In this document: positions 30,543-41,614 of the stretch, one piece after another
Position numbering within the stretch: position 1 is the first letter of the stretch
Layout: each line of letters starts with the position of its first letter
Source: Puccinia triticina
Lineage: Eukaryota > Basidiomycota > Pucciniomycetes > Pucciniales > Pucciniaceae
Reading direction: 5' to 3'
Length of the DNA stretch: 64,000 nucleotides
Assembly (NCBI RefSeq): GCF_026914185.1
Contig: NC_070559.1
Location: 2,790,001 to 2,854,000, forward strand
Program-made: the position numbers and the translations under genes
Notes under the pieces: generated by a model
The model's input: only the letters and a program-made list of their open reading frames with translations
What the model was told of the DNA's origin: nothing
Database searches by the model: none

Positions 30543-32389
30543 ATATGACATACTGTGCCTTTCACATCCCCATGAAAAGGACACACTGGTCATGGAGCCA
30601 AGAAAGGCCTATATTTTGGATGAGTTCTGGATGAATTCCATATGAGTTCTGGATTATTCCTTGGCAATTTATGGTTTATTTCAGGATGATTTCCAACCGA
30701 TTTCAAGCTGACTTCCAGTCTTGTTCATACCTATTCAATATTTCTTTACCAAAGACCTCCAGCACAATTATGGAAAAAATTTACAGCAAGGCACTCCCTG
30801 GGGAGTGGAAAAATATCTCCCCTGGTGTGTGTCCATCAGAAGAGGCCAATCTTGGTCAACTTCACTGTGACCAGGCAGGCTCAACTGATCAAGCCACAAG
30901 GGGACCTCAAGATGTATGCATCTCCTGGTTATCATTTCAGGGTGGTACAATCCAACTTCTCTGTCAGATAGACCTGAAGTGAGAGGAGGTGGAAGACACC
31001 ATGATCATCTCTTACCTGCCTGGCGTGTTGCAAAAATTGTGTTCAGGCCAAACATTGTTCAAATGTGATGTAATTAGCATCAATTTTTCAAATTGCCTGA
31101 CCACTGGAAACACATGATCCCCTGGGATCCACAGTTTAACAGTTAATCATCACCAGACCTGTGTAGTGGCTACATTTCCCAGGATTGTACCTTAAGTTAT
31201 AAAGTGTGTGGACAAGTTTGGTCTTGGAATCACTATTGTTACCAACCTCATTTGACAGAGTTTTGATGCCAGGGTTTTACTGGCCATTTGAGGGAGTGTC
31301 TCCTCAATGGCCCGCACAAACCTGCCATCAAGAGGAGTGTGCACTCTGTTTAATGGCAGAGTTATACCAGCCTTTGAAGTGAGTGCACCAGGGAAGCTTT
31401 GGGGGCACTCCCTAAGGAGTGCCACAGCTGAATTTGGTGTTAGATTTTGTCTGAACTGGTGCAGAAGTTCATAAAATGTGATGTTGATTTCTTCCATTGC
31501 TTGGAAAGAAGTATAGGTGAACATGAAATAGATATCACACCTGCAAAGCAACTGCATAGATTTGTATAAAGAAAATACCAGAGGTGCAAACGTGTTCAGT
31601 ATTTGGAAGAGAGCAGGAGAAGGTTTTCATCACTGAAAGCTTCATTGAGGTGCAATACCACTCCTTCTGGCCTACTCTCAAACTATAAAATAAGTAAGTG
31701 AGTTCAAGAAAAAACAATTGTGTGAGTTGGATAGATTGCTAACACAAAAACCTCCCTACAAATGTATAAGCTCTGTATGAGCAAGAATATTGAGATTTGA
31801 TTATACAAAGAGATGCCATGTGGTGAAGGGAAAATATTGAGTGTTCTCAGCATCAAGAATGTCAACCTTTTGACTTACAAATATTTCTCTTGCATATCCC
31901 ATCTGGCAGCTCAGTACATACGTGTGTAAATGAAATACTGAGGTGAGGAGCCCAAATAAAAATGCCAAACAAGTCAAAGGATAGATCAGGCAATATGGAA
32001 GATTGAATTGATATCCCCTTCCTGCCTTCAATGAACATTTAAAAGCAGAAAACTTCATCCACTGTTGCTAATTTATCCCTTCCACTTGGCATAGCACTCA
32101 CGCAAACTTGATTCTTCCATAACTCTGATCACTCTGAAGCATGTTTTCAACCTTCTGTCTGGGCCAATTCATCATCAAATTAAGCCTCTCCAGTCCTTTC
32201 ACCCTTGCGTATGATTTACCCCAGCTGGTCTTCCTCCAAAGAGGGCACCAACAAGTCCAGATATATTGTGAAACGCAGACCAGAGTTGGTGATCTGAGCA
32301 AAAAGTAGAGTCAATACCTAGGTCCCTTTTTAGATCCTGTTTCAAGCTGTTCAACTCCGGTAACCCATTCTGAAATCCCCCCCAAGGAT
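30543..32389. other. 1.8 kb without a recognised gene
   Basis: Scattered ORFs up to 121 codons on both strands with no motif I can name. Contains the second copy of the CCCTAAGGAGTGCCACAGCT-type block (about 31405). The rightmost part, from about 32340, is the probable 5' region of the SNF2 pseudogene. Confidence 0.45.
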
Positions 32390-33347
32390 GTGGCTCTAGT
32401 CAAGTTGCGTGCATTTCTTGTGACCAAGAATTGTGTCCAGCCTCAGCTAAGGGGCTGTGTCTTTGGTCGTGCTGAAAATATACCTTGGGTCCAGTCAGCT
32501 TGTGAAACTTCTCAAGTTGAGCTCAGCGCAATCTGTAACTACAACCCTGATTTTCTCTTCAAAATTCCTCACCTTATATCTCAATCCTCTGTTGATCATG
32601 ACATTTCCAACCCACCAACTTTGCTTGCAGCAGCAATTAACCAGTGCTGAACAAATCTGAAATCCCATCAGCTATCTGCCCTCCAGTTTCTCCTGAGGAA
32701 TGAGGATCCTCAAAATAATGAAACGGAAGCCTTGTGGTACAACAATGATAATTCCTGGCTTTGTGACTACTTTGACAAGGAGCAAGATTTAAGCAAGATA
32801 GAAACCCTAGAGGAAGGCAGAGCCCAAGGTTCAATCCTCGCCAACAATATGGGTTTAGGCAAGACATTGAAAACACTGGCATTCATTCTGGCTACAAGTC
32901 ATCAAGGTCAAACCTTTTGCCAGGCAGATCAAGAAAATTGGTTGGCAGCTACTCCAGTCATCTGTCCTCTGGCAACCCTTTCAAATTGGCAGAATGAGAT
33001 CTGGCTCCACTTCAATGATCATGCGATTCCGTACAAAGTATTCCATGGAGAGGAACAAAAGAAGATTACACGGGACAACCTGCAGTCAACTATGTTGGTT
33101 TTGACAACTTACAAAACAATTGGAATGAGTGGAAATAGGAAACATCCCAGCCAGCTCAACATCAAATCTCTTAATCTAACATGGTTCAGATTAGTCTTAT
33201 ACAAAGCCCAGTGAGTATAAGGATCTATTTGAATTTTGCAAAACATGTAACTGACTAATCTTGAGGATTACAGCTTGATCAGAAATCCCATGATAAATCG
33301 GACACAAAGTATTCAAAGCCTTCAGAAGGGCTTTGTCCTTTGCTTAA

Positions 33348-33495
33348 CCGGAACACCAGTTCAGAACCGGTTGACTGACCTGCAAAGCTTAATAAAACTG
33401 TTCATTATACACCATTGGAACCCGGAACACCAGTTCAGAACCGGTTGACTGACCTGCAAAGCTTAATAAAACTGTTGAATATACACCATTGGAAC
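33348..33495 (+). repeat. 74-bp tandem duplication inside the SNF2 pseudogene
   Basis: The segment starting CCGGAACACCAGTTCAGAAC occurs twice back to back (33348-33421 and 33422-33495) with about two differences. It duplicates the codons for motif III. As 74 is not a multiple of three, it also shifts the frame. Confidence 0.92.
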
Positions 33496-34275
33496 AAAGA
33501 ATGTTTATGGAAGGGCTGTCTTGTGCCTCAAATGAACGGTGGTGCTCAACAGGCAATCATAACGGTAAATCAATTAATGCAAGCCATTTGCTTGAGAAGA
33601 ACAAAGGATGCCCTTCTGAATCTCCCGGAGAAGCTTGAGAATATTGTGGTGGTGAATATCAGTTCAGAATTGGAGGGGATTTCAAATATTCTGCAGGAGA
33701 CGTTTGTAAATTTTTTTGGAAGACTACGCACCAGTGGCAAAAGATGGGATTCTGCAGAATTTTTCCACCAGTTAACAATGCTTTGTCAATTTTGTAATCA
33801 TCCATTATTTGCACAGTCAGAAATCACCTTCCAACCAGAATGGCAATGGCAAGATTTGGGGAAGATTGTTCACCTTGTGGAAAATCTTAAGGTCTTCTTG
33901 AGAGGAGTTCAAGGAATTAAAAGGCCAAAGGCAGAGGTATTCTCTAGCTCCACTGGCTTCTTAGGGATGTAGGTTTTTTTCTCTTGTGAATAGGCATGTG
34001 TTTGAATTCTAATGATATTTTGCAGTATTGAACGTGCTCTTGAGGAAAATCAGATCAAATCCACCTGGCTCACTGGCGATGAAACCCCCAAGAGGTGTGA
34101 TGAAAACTTGAGAGAGTTTCAAACCAATGACAGGTGCAATGTCCTACTGTCATCAATACATGCTGGCGGGGTAGGAAGTGATTTACATTGCGCTCAAAAT
34201 GTGTACATGATGGTAAGCCATTACACAGATTGTATTGACGACAAAAGAAATGAAACTGACAACAGTAAATCCACC

Positions 34276-35423
34276 CAGGGCATAGCACGGTGGTATTTGA
34301 CGCGTTTTTTGGGCCCCTCAAATACTGATTGGTCGAATATTTGAGTATTCAGAGATATTCAACGGAAAAACTTCCAAAATACATTATAAACACCAAAAAA
34401 TTACATTTCTTGCGTTTTTGACTTACTTTGGCCCATTTCTGGACCATATAATTTTGAGGGGGTCATCCTTCAAACATATAATGGTGCCAAAGGTGCTTAT
34501 AATATTGCCAGAGGCATATCTCATGATGGCGGACGCACTATTCCGAGTGCCAGACGCACTTTTCATAGTGGCGGACGCACTTTTGATAGTGGTGGACTCA
34601 CTATTCAGAGTTCTGGACACACTTTTGATAGTGCCGGATGCACTTTTGATAGTGCCGGATGCAATTTTGATAGTGCCGGATGCACTTTTGATAGTGCCGG
34701 ATGCACTTTTGATAGTGCTGGATGCACTTTTGATAGTGCCGGATACACTTTTGATAGTGCCGGATGCACTTTTGATAGTGCCGGATGCACTTTTGATAGT
34801 GCCGGATGCACTTTTGATAGTGCCGGATGCACTTTTGATAGTGCCGGATGCACTTTTGATAGTGCTGGACGCACTCTTCATAGTGGCGGACACACTGTTG
34901 ATAGTGGCGGAATCACTGCCAGATGCACTTTTGATAGTGCCGCACGCACTCTTCATAGTGGCGGACGCACTTTTCACAGTGACAGACGCAATTTTGATAG
35001 TGGCGGACTCACTATTCAGAGTGCTGGACACACTTTGGATAGTGGCGGACTCACTTTTCATAGTGGCAGACACACTTTTCAAAGTGGTGGACGCACTTTT
35101 CAACGTGGCGGACGCACTTTTCAACGTGGCGGACGCACTTTGCATAGTGGCAGACGCACCTATTGTAGTGGCGGATGCACTTTTCAAAGTGCCAGAGGCA
35201 GATTTTTTTGTGTTGCATCAAAAGGGCTGGTATAGGGCCTGTGCAAACTCATCTGGGGCCTTTGGGCCCCAGAGAAGCTTGCATTGGCCCTCTACGCGCC
35301 CCTTTGAGCCATTATTCAAATTTTTTCAAATATTTGAGCTTAAACTTGCCCAGGCATTATTCGACTCAAATCGGATTTGAATACGAATAATCGAATCAAT
35401 TCAATTTTATGTGCTATGCCCTG
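34276..35423. mobile_element. hAT MITE with 21-bp minisatellite, 1148 bp
   Basis: Perfect 13-bp inverted ends CAGGGCATAGCAC / GTGCTATGCCCTG and identical 8-bp duplications AATCCACC (34268-34275 and 35424-35431), typical of hAT. It lies in the last recognisable SNF2 exon; removing it with one duplication rejoins ...IHQ and EPSWNPA in frame. The interior is mostly a 21-bp tandem repeat (34520-35210). Long ORFs across it on both strands are by-products of the repeat. Confidence 0.94.
34520..35210. repeat. 21-bp minisatellite (GATAGTGCCGGATGCACTTTT)
   Basis: More than 30 units of a 21-bp repeat with core GATAGTGCCGGATGCACTTT, most regular at 34620-34860 and more diverged at the edges (GGCGGACGCACTTTTCATAG-like variants). 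Because the unit is seven codons long without stops in several frames, it yields an apparent 320-residue DALLIVP-repeat protein on one strand and Ser/Ala repeats on the other. I do not regard these as genes. Confidence 0.93.
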
Positions 35424-35639
35424 AATCCACCAGGAACCTAGTTGGAACCCAGCTGCATAGTGGGAGGCTGTTGATTGACTTTACCGCTTGGGACAGAGTC
35501 ATCTAGTTCATGTATATTGATACTACATCAGGGGAATTTTGGAAATGAATATCTACCAGTTTCAGAGGAGAAAAGGAGAACTGGCAATGTAGGTTATTTC
35601 AATCGGTATTTTGGCGGGGCAAGATACTGAATTGGTTTT

Positions 35640-37115
35640 TTTTCTGGATAGAAAAGGCTAAGTGTGCCATTGGGGGGAAATGGGAGTTATGAATGTTCTC
35701 AGCTTTTGATGAAAGATATGATAGGTTGAAATACAATAAACCATGACTCACAGGAAGGAGACTCATCCAAGAGTCAGAATCTCAACAAAATTGACTGGAT
35801 CCCTTAGATTGAGGAGAATTTTCTGGGACTCAGAAAGTGTGGACAAGTATTGAGGGGAGTAGCAGTTGGATGGCAAGTCCCAAGGGACATCCTTGAAGCT
35901 GGTGGGAGGTGCTGAGGTTGAAGGTTTGACACGATATTCTAAAACAAACTTGTGGACAAATTGGGACCCCTTGGTGATAGTCTGTATCTGGATAAATATG
36001 CTGTCCAAATTTTGTGCAAAGGAGCAGAAATCATCAGATCTCCAGAGCATTAGAATTTTTGTCAGATATTGAGGTGGTTTTTATTTGGTGTCTGAGGTTG
36101 ATTTGATGTTTTCAAATAATGTGGCAGATTCAGAGTTAAAGTTGAGCTTGGACAGTTTTTCTTGACGGTGTTGCAAGATCTGGCAAGATGAATTCAATTA
36201 ATACCTGGACGAAGCAGGAAAGACATATTCTGTAAAACACTACATACCTGTATTTGTACTTTGGCTTTCTTCTCAGATTTTCTCTTCTTTGCTTTCCGGT
36301 TGTGTGAGAACAAGCCAAGTTGGACACCTTTCTGTCAGCCCATGAACCATCTGTGGAGAATACCAAGCTGAAAGGATTTGTTTGTAGCCTTGCAAGGGTC
36401 CATGAAATATTGACTGAACACCCCGGTTGTATACGCATTCCTCCAGTGTTTCAAGACAAACTTGGAAAATAGTTGATTCCATTGAGAATCCCAGGGGTGT
36501 GCCCACGCATAGGTTACTCTGGGGAAATTTGAGTTCAAGAGGTCTTGGGGAAATTTGAGTTTGAGAGGTCTTGGGTGAAGATACTTCGGAATGGAGGTGA
36601 AATCTTCTTGCTGGTAGATGTAACTGACTCTTGGGGGACAGGATCAATTTCCTGGCATAGGATGGAGTCTGGTAGGCTGGATCCTACATGAAAATCATGG
36701 GCTGAGGGGGGAAGGATCTATGTGGTGGAAGGGGTCTTCTTGATGTTGATTCTACATCAAGGAGAGCTTGGATGAATGCATAGATACAACAAGATAGTGA
36801 GGATTTGGAATTGGGCAAGATAGTTGAGTATACCTGATTGACATTTTTAGTGCTAGTGGGAGGTTTCCCATCTGGAAAGTGGTCTTGTGATGAGGACATT
36901 AGAATCAGAGGGGACAGAGTGAGGGAGTGAGCTGGGCAAGCAATGGAATTATATGGTGAATAAAATCCCAAGGCAATGTCAGGAGACGCAGAAGAGTGTC
37001 TCGGAGTCAAAGGGACAGAGGTTTTACATAAACAACAAAGCGGATCTACCCCTGCATGCATGATCCAAATACACAGCTAGCATGGTGTCAGTCAAGAAAG
37101 GAATTTAGTGAATTT
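35640..37115 (-). pseudogene. Decayed Tnp2-element accessory protein (WN family)
   Basis: Minus-strand coding remains from ATG 36899 (MSSSQDHFPDGKPPTSTKNV, with a plausible intron donor at CAG|GTATAC near 36833) to about 35763. The best-preserved segment, 36335-36538, reads VTYAWAHPWDSQWNQLFSK ... ILHRWFM. This parallels VSFDWEVRHGSKSPWNSAI ... ILQWVHT in the plus-strand gene at 46053-47739: a W, then WN, then a W near the end of an equally spaced helical block. A basic stretch KKRKSEKKAK follows. Frames are broken in several places, and a short tandem duplication (GGTCTTGGGGAAATTTGAGT) lies near 36520-36575. Confidence 0.45.
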
Positions 37116-39780
37116 TGTCAGCGGTGGGTTACTCGGGAGAAGATGTGAATCTACTCGATGGGAGTTTACTGGAATTGACCAGTGGCTCCAAGTCGTAGAG
37201 GAGGTTGTATCCAATCCAAAAAGTTTACACCCAGCCTTTGATGACTATTTGAGACAGTCAGGCTTGAGTTTCCGGACAGTGATTTGTTGATATGAGGGAA
37301 ACTGGCTATTTGAAGTGGTGATGTGTTGATGTATCTTCAAATAAAGAGGAATGAATGAAAGATGTTTATTATGTTCTTCTCTTCTGAAAGTCTAGGGAGC
37401 AATAGAGCTTGAGGAGTACAACTTATGTATCAGGCTTCTTCAGTTTGACTAGATACAAGCATACATAAACTATGTCAATAGTAAAATCAAAGAGTGTGAA
37501 ATGTGAAGAAACATGTGAAATAAGTGTGAAACTAGTAATAATTGCAGATGGTGTAGCAAAACAGGAAGTTGGCAAGTTAAGGGGAAACTTGGTTTTGCTT
37601 GCCAGCTGAAATTTGATACCACTAAAAAAAACAGTAAGAAAAATGATGAAGCTATCATTCTAATCATCAAAATAATAAAGTAACCAGAGATCTTTGAACC
37701 AGTACCAGCGAAGAGATTGAGAACCTTGTGAAATATCATCTGGCAGGTCCGTTATTCTTGGTGGTTGTTGTCCTAAAGGGCCTTTCCACGCAAAACCAGT
37801 GAATTTGAATTTTCTGTTCTTGATAGCGGGGGTCTTAGCATCAGGTATTCTGTATTTGTGCAACCTTGCAGTTGAGGTACCTTCCTTCCATTCCCAAACA
37901 CCAAGTGCTTGTCTTTCAATTAATTTCTCAGATGCTTGTGATAGTTCTTTGATTTCGGCCGTTGTCAATGTAGGAATGAACTTCTGGGCTTGTCTTGAGG
38001 TTGGTAACAGGTCCAGCACATCCCGGTCATGTTTCAAGAGAGCGTACCGACTAGACCATTTCTTCAGATTGTTGTACTCAAACACTTCAGTCATAGGCCG
38101 CTCTGAAGTATTGCCATCTAACTGGGGCTGATGGGTTGTAGGTACTGATTCGTTTATCGGGGGAACAGCGTCAATGATCTGCTTTTTGTTGCTGAGCTGT
38201 TTATCATCCAAGGTTTTTGGATGCACTCGAGAGCGTTTAGGATGGAAGATCCAAGGCACATCAGACTTCACACTTGGCTCTGTTCTCTTCTTTAACGGTT
38301 GCATTGGATGATAGTTTTGAGGGACATTGGACTGAGTGATTGTATTTGACTTTGGGTTTGACGGTATTCAAGCCTTGCTTGTTGATGGAAGCAAGGGAGC
38401 TGAATCATCAAGGCTGTCTTGCTTCCTGTGTATCTGTTTGTGTTTGCTCGGCACTGAATATGGTTGTGACGGGGCTCTAGAGTTTCTCGGCGGTGGAACA
38501 GAGGTGGCTGGAACCTGAATTTTTTCTCGGTTGGAGTTTAGTAATTTGGATTCACTTGCTACACCCTCAACATGCAAGAGATCCACAACGTTGATGAGGT
38601 GCCGCATCACTTTGAATGAACAACTTCGAAGGGTTTGATAACTGTGATTCAACGCTGAGCTCGGTCTTCTTGTGGAAGCCGGAAGACGCAAGATGTTAAT
38701 ATTGCTGGGAGTTGGTGCAGGACACTTGCCAGGGATGGATTTCTTCAGTCTAGTCTGTTCTTTTGACTTTGAACTGCTCGATTTCAACCTTGATTCAAGA
38801 ATGCTCAGCTGTAGTTGAAGTTGAGCAAGCTGCTGACGAATCAAGCTGATTTCTGCTTCGATGGACATGTTGATAAAAAGACAAGCAAGGGTGAGCTCTT
38901 GTCTTCTGAAATTTTGTCCAATGAAGAGAGCGTCCTAAAGCGCTCCTAAGACCAAAACATAACGAAGTGACTGCGTCCGATGAAGAGACCCTCCAAAAGC
39001 AATCCTTTGACCAACAAACGACGACGACGAGTGACAGCGTCCGACAAAGAGAGCCTCCAAAAGCAATCCTTTGACCAACAAACAACAACAACGAGCAAAA
39101 GTGTGCAATGAAGAGCTGAGGTGACTGGGAATTGAATGCTTTTTTATTCTGTGTTGATCCACGAGGTTAGACCAGACTGTACTACTGTTAAAAAACAGAA
39201 AAAAAAAGATGAATCCTTGTAGCAAAGAGGGTTCCGTCCGCACAGGGCTTTCCAGGTGTACGGGTAAAAGGGGTGGTTGCCAATTGTCAGCGGTGGGTTA
39301 CTCGGGAGAAGATGCGAATCCACTCGATGGAAGTTTACTGGAATTGACCAGTGGCTCCGAGTCGTAGAGGAGGTTGTATCTGATCCAAAAAGTTTACACC
39401 CAGCCGTTGATGATTATTTGAGACAGTCAGGCTTGAGTTTCCGGACAGTGATTTGTTGATATGAGGGAAACTGGCTATTTGAAGTGGTGATGTGTTGATG
39501 TATCTTCAAATAAAGAGGAATGAATGAAAGATGTTTATTATGTTCTTCTCTTCTGAAAGTCTAGGGAGCAATAGAGCTTGAGGAGTACAACTTATGTATC
39601 AGGCTTCTTCAGTTTGACTAGATACAAGCATACATAAACTATGTCAATAGTAAAATCAAAGAGTGTGAAATGTGAAGAAACATGTGAAATAAGTGTGAAA
39701 CTAGTAATAATTGCAGATGGTGTAGCAAAACAGGAAGTTGGCAAGTTAAGGGGAAACTTGGTTTTGCTTGCCAGCTGACA
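37116..39780 (-). mobile_element. Small LTR element, copy A (2.7 kb), no reverse transcriptase
   Basis: Two 496-bp LTRs (37116-37611 and 39285-39780) enclose about 1.7 kb. On the minus strand LTRs begin TGTCAGCTGGCAAGCAAAAC and end CCACCGCTGACA, with TGTCAGC/GCTGACA as short inverted ends. The interior has one minus-strand ORF (38868 to 37660) and no protease, RT, RNase H or integrase. The 5-bp flanks (AATTT and AACGT) do not match, so the left or right junction has changed since insertion. Members of the same family lie at 47957-50590 and 55004-55476. Confidence 0.88.
37660..38868 (-). pseudogene. Conserved single ORF of small LTR element A
   Basis: One frame of 403 codons, broken once by TGA (38368-38370). 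The N-terminus (AEISLIRQQLAQLQLQLSI) is a strong coiled-coil with leucine/glutamine heptads. The middle is Ser/Pro/Lys-rich and low-complexity. The C-terminal 90 residues are Trp/aromatic-rich (ALGVWEWKEGTSTARLHKY, FTGFAWKGPLGQQPPRIT, SLRWYWFKDLWLLYYFDD). This last domain is the best conserved part compared with copy B. The family is unknown to me; a Gag-like packaging protein is a reasonable inference given coiled coil, basic middle and LTR setting. Confidence 0.6.
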
Positions 39781-39787
39781 AACGTGG

Positions 39788-39949
39788 TGTCACTCTAACG
39801 TACGCGCGTACAATGGGGTGACATTTGTCACATGACCAGGCAGCTTTTGGAATTGGGTAGTGCCGAGGATCTATGAAACCATGTAATTGACAGGCGCAAT
39901 GCATATGAAATTTTGTCACCCAATTGTACGCGCGTACAATTGGGTGACA
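39788..39949. repeat. Pair of 36-bp palindromes
   Basis: 39788-39823 is an imperfect and 39914-39949 a perfect 36-bp palindrome (left arm TGTCACCCAATTGTACGC and its exact reverse complement, with no spacer). They are 126 bp apart. The pair begins 7 bp right of LTR element A. Confidence 0.92.
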
Positions 39950-41614
39950 TCAAGGACTCCCTCAGACCTCATCTTGAGGACACACCACTACTCTTATTCA
40001 TGTAAAAGACCCAAAATAACTACAGTAGCATCCATCTGCACCCCCCTTGAATTGTGTGGCAGGCAAGCCATGCCACCTCCCAGGTTCAAGTCTTGATGGC
40101 TTGTCTCAATTGGAACTGGTGTCCTATCTTTGGATCATACATATTGGTGATGAAAGAAGACATCCTGTTTGGAGCTACACATTTTGCAGGATAAAACCAT
40201 GGCAAACAGAACCTTGGAATAGATCTTCATCACATAAGACCGTTCAATTTGGGATCCTGACACTATGGTGAGGTTCTAACATGCATAAATGGGATGGATC
40301 ACAAAGGAAAAGGGCATGAATACGTGTAGCTTTGTCATTTTGTGCAGAGAATAGCACTACCAATAACAGTAAGAGCAAAAACAGTCACAGGCAGAATATA
40401 TCAAAAACACGTCCAGTAGCAATCTTAGGCCAGTCGCAATTCAATCATCCATGGGGCAAGAGCAACTAGCCACAGGTAGGAGCAATGAAAACTCAAACGG
40501 ACTGCAAATTACTATATGCAGGAACTACCCCTCTTGTCATGGATGGGTCTAAGTAGTTTGGAAGTATTCATTTGCCAATGGTGGGGCCAACTTGGGTGGA
40601 ACAAAGGTCACTGGCCCTGGTTGGACACACAGTAAATCAGCTGTGAGGTGGTAATGAGCAGCTTCAAACAAGTAACTAGAACTTTTCCCAGGCGGTTTCT
40701 TATAGCATCCCAGATAGCTTTCACATTTGGGATTGCCCATTTGGAAACATGCATATTGTTTTCCCCTGCAGTCACTTTCCCCTGGCACATGATATACCAA
40801 TCCCAAGTACAACGGTAACGTTGGTAGGTGTCCATGTTTGGTGCAGAAGATTTTTGATCAATGGGACCAGGCTCTAATTCCATGAGTGAGTTTTCAATCA
40901 TCATCTGCTGCTCTCAAAGCCACTTATCTTGGATAGGAGATAATGTCACTTGCACAGGAATTAATTTACTACAAGGTGTACCAGGTATCAGATCCATGAT
41001 GTGTAATGGATAATTGCAAGGGGATCTTTGGCTGATTCTAATAAATTAGAACATTAGTTTGTTTGGAATGAGGCTAGAGGTAGAAGTGCAATCCATTTAT
41101 CTTGGAACCAACTAAAAAGGGCCAGAGAACAACTGTGAACAAGGCAGGAGAATGTTATGCAAGTTGAGTTTGAATACACTGGGATTGAATAAGATTTACC
41201 TCAATGCAGGGGGTTATGACAGCAGGAATCAGGCACCCGGATTTAAGACAGGGACAAACCAGGACCACACCGGAGAGGCAGTGAGGGTTTAGAAAAAGTC
41301 ATGTTTGGTTTCATTGAGTACATGGAAGTCTGTTCTCTGTATCAACATAACACATGCAATCATTCTATGCATGCAGTCAGGGTTGCCACAAAACAAGTGT
41401 ACAGCTGAATCTTCCTCATAAAAGCCGCATGTGTGTTTGGTCCCAGGTGTAAAAATGCACTGGAAACCTGAAGAGCATCCAGCATCACACATATTCTCAG
41501 TGATGCTTTAGATGTTCCCCTCTGTTATTTAAAATTTGACATCTCAATTCCACATAGGATTTAAAAATATCTATTGATCAAACAAAACCTGTATTTGCCA
41601 CCATCCCCAACACA
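39950..41614. other. 1.7 kb without a recognised gene
   Basis: Lies between the palindrome pair and the first Tnp2 exon. ORFs of 60-98 codons on both strands have no domain. It is presumably the 5' subterminal region and promoter of the Tnp2 element. Confidence 0.45.

Larger units (their letters stand above)
32390..35600 (+). pseudogene. SNF2-family ATPase (Rad5/Rad16-like), decayed and split
   Basis: Recognisable from LKSHQLSALQFLLRNED (about 32655) through the Walker A region GSILANNMGLGKTLKTLAF, PVICPLATLSNWQNEI, VLTTYKTI and motif III LTGTPVQNRLTDL. The second lobe has CLRRTKDALLNLPEKL, LCQFCNHPLF, WLTGDETPKRCDENLREF and LLSSIHAGGVGSDLHCA. After a 53-bp intron (34213-34265) and the MITE, the motif V/VI stretch SWNPAA ... 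LYRLGQSHLVHV continues. Stops (32648, and TAG/TGA in the last exon), a 74-bp duplication and a gap where the DEAH segment should be show it is dead. The normally acidic ADDMGLGKT motif reads ANNMGLGKT. Translocase type acting on chromatin or damaged DNA. Confidence 0.9.

Noticed and set aside
34418..35380. 320-codon ORF of seven-residue repeats (and its antisense 254-codon partner)
   Set aside because: Produced by a 21-bp minisatellite inside a hAT MITE; open in several frames on both strands, no promoter or splice context.
37108..37290. Small ORF (SGGLLGRRCESTR...) and its copy at 39277
   Set aside because: Lies within LTRs of the small LTR family; similarity comes from LTR duplication, not protein conservation.
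37111..39785. Target duplication for small LTR element A
   Set aside because: Flanks AATTT and AACGT agree at only three of five bases; not claimed.
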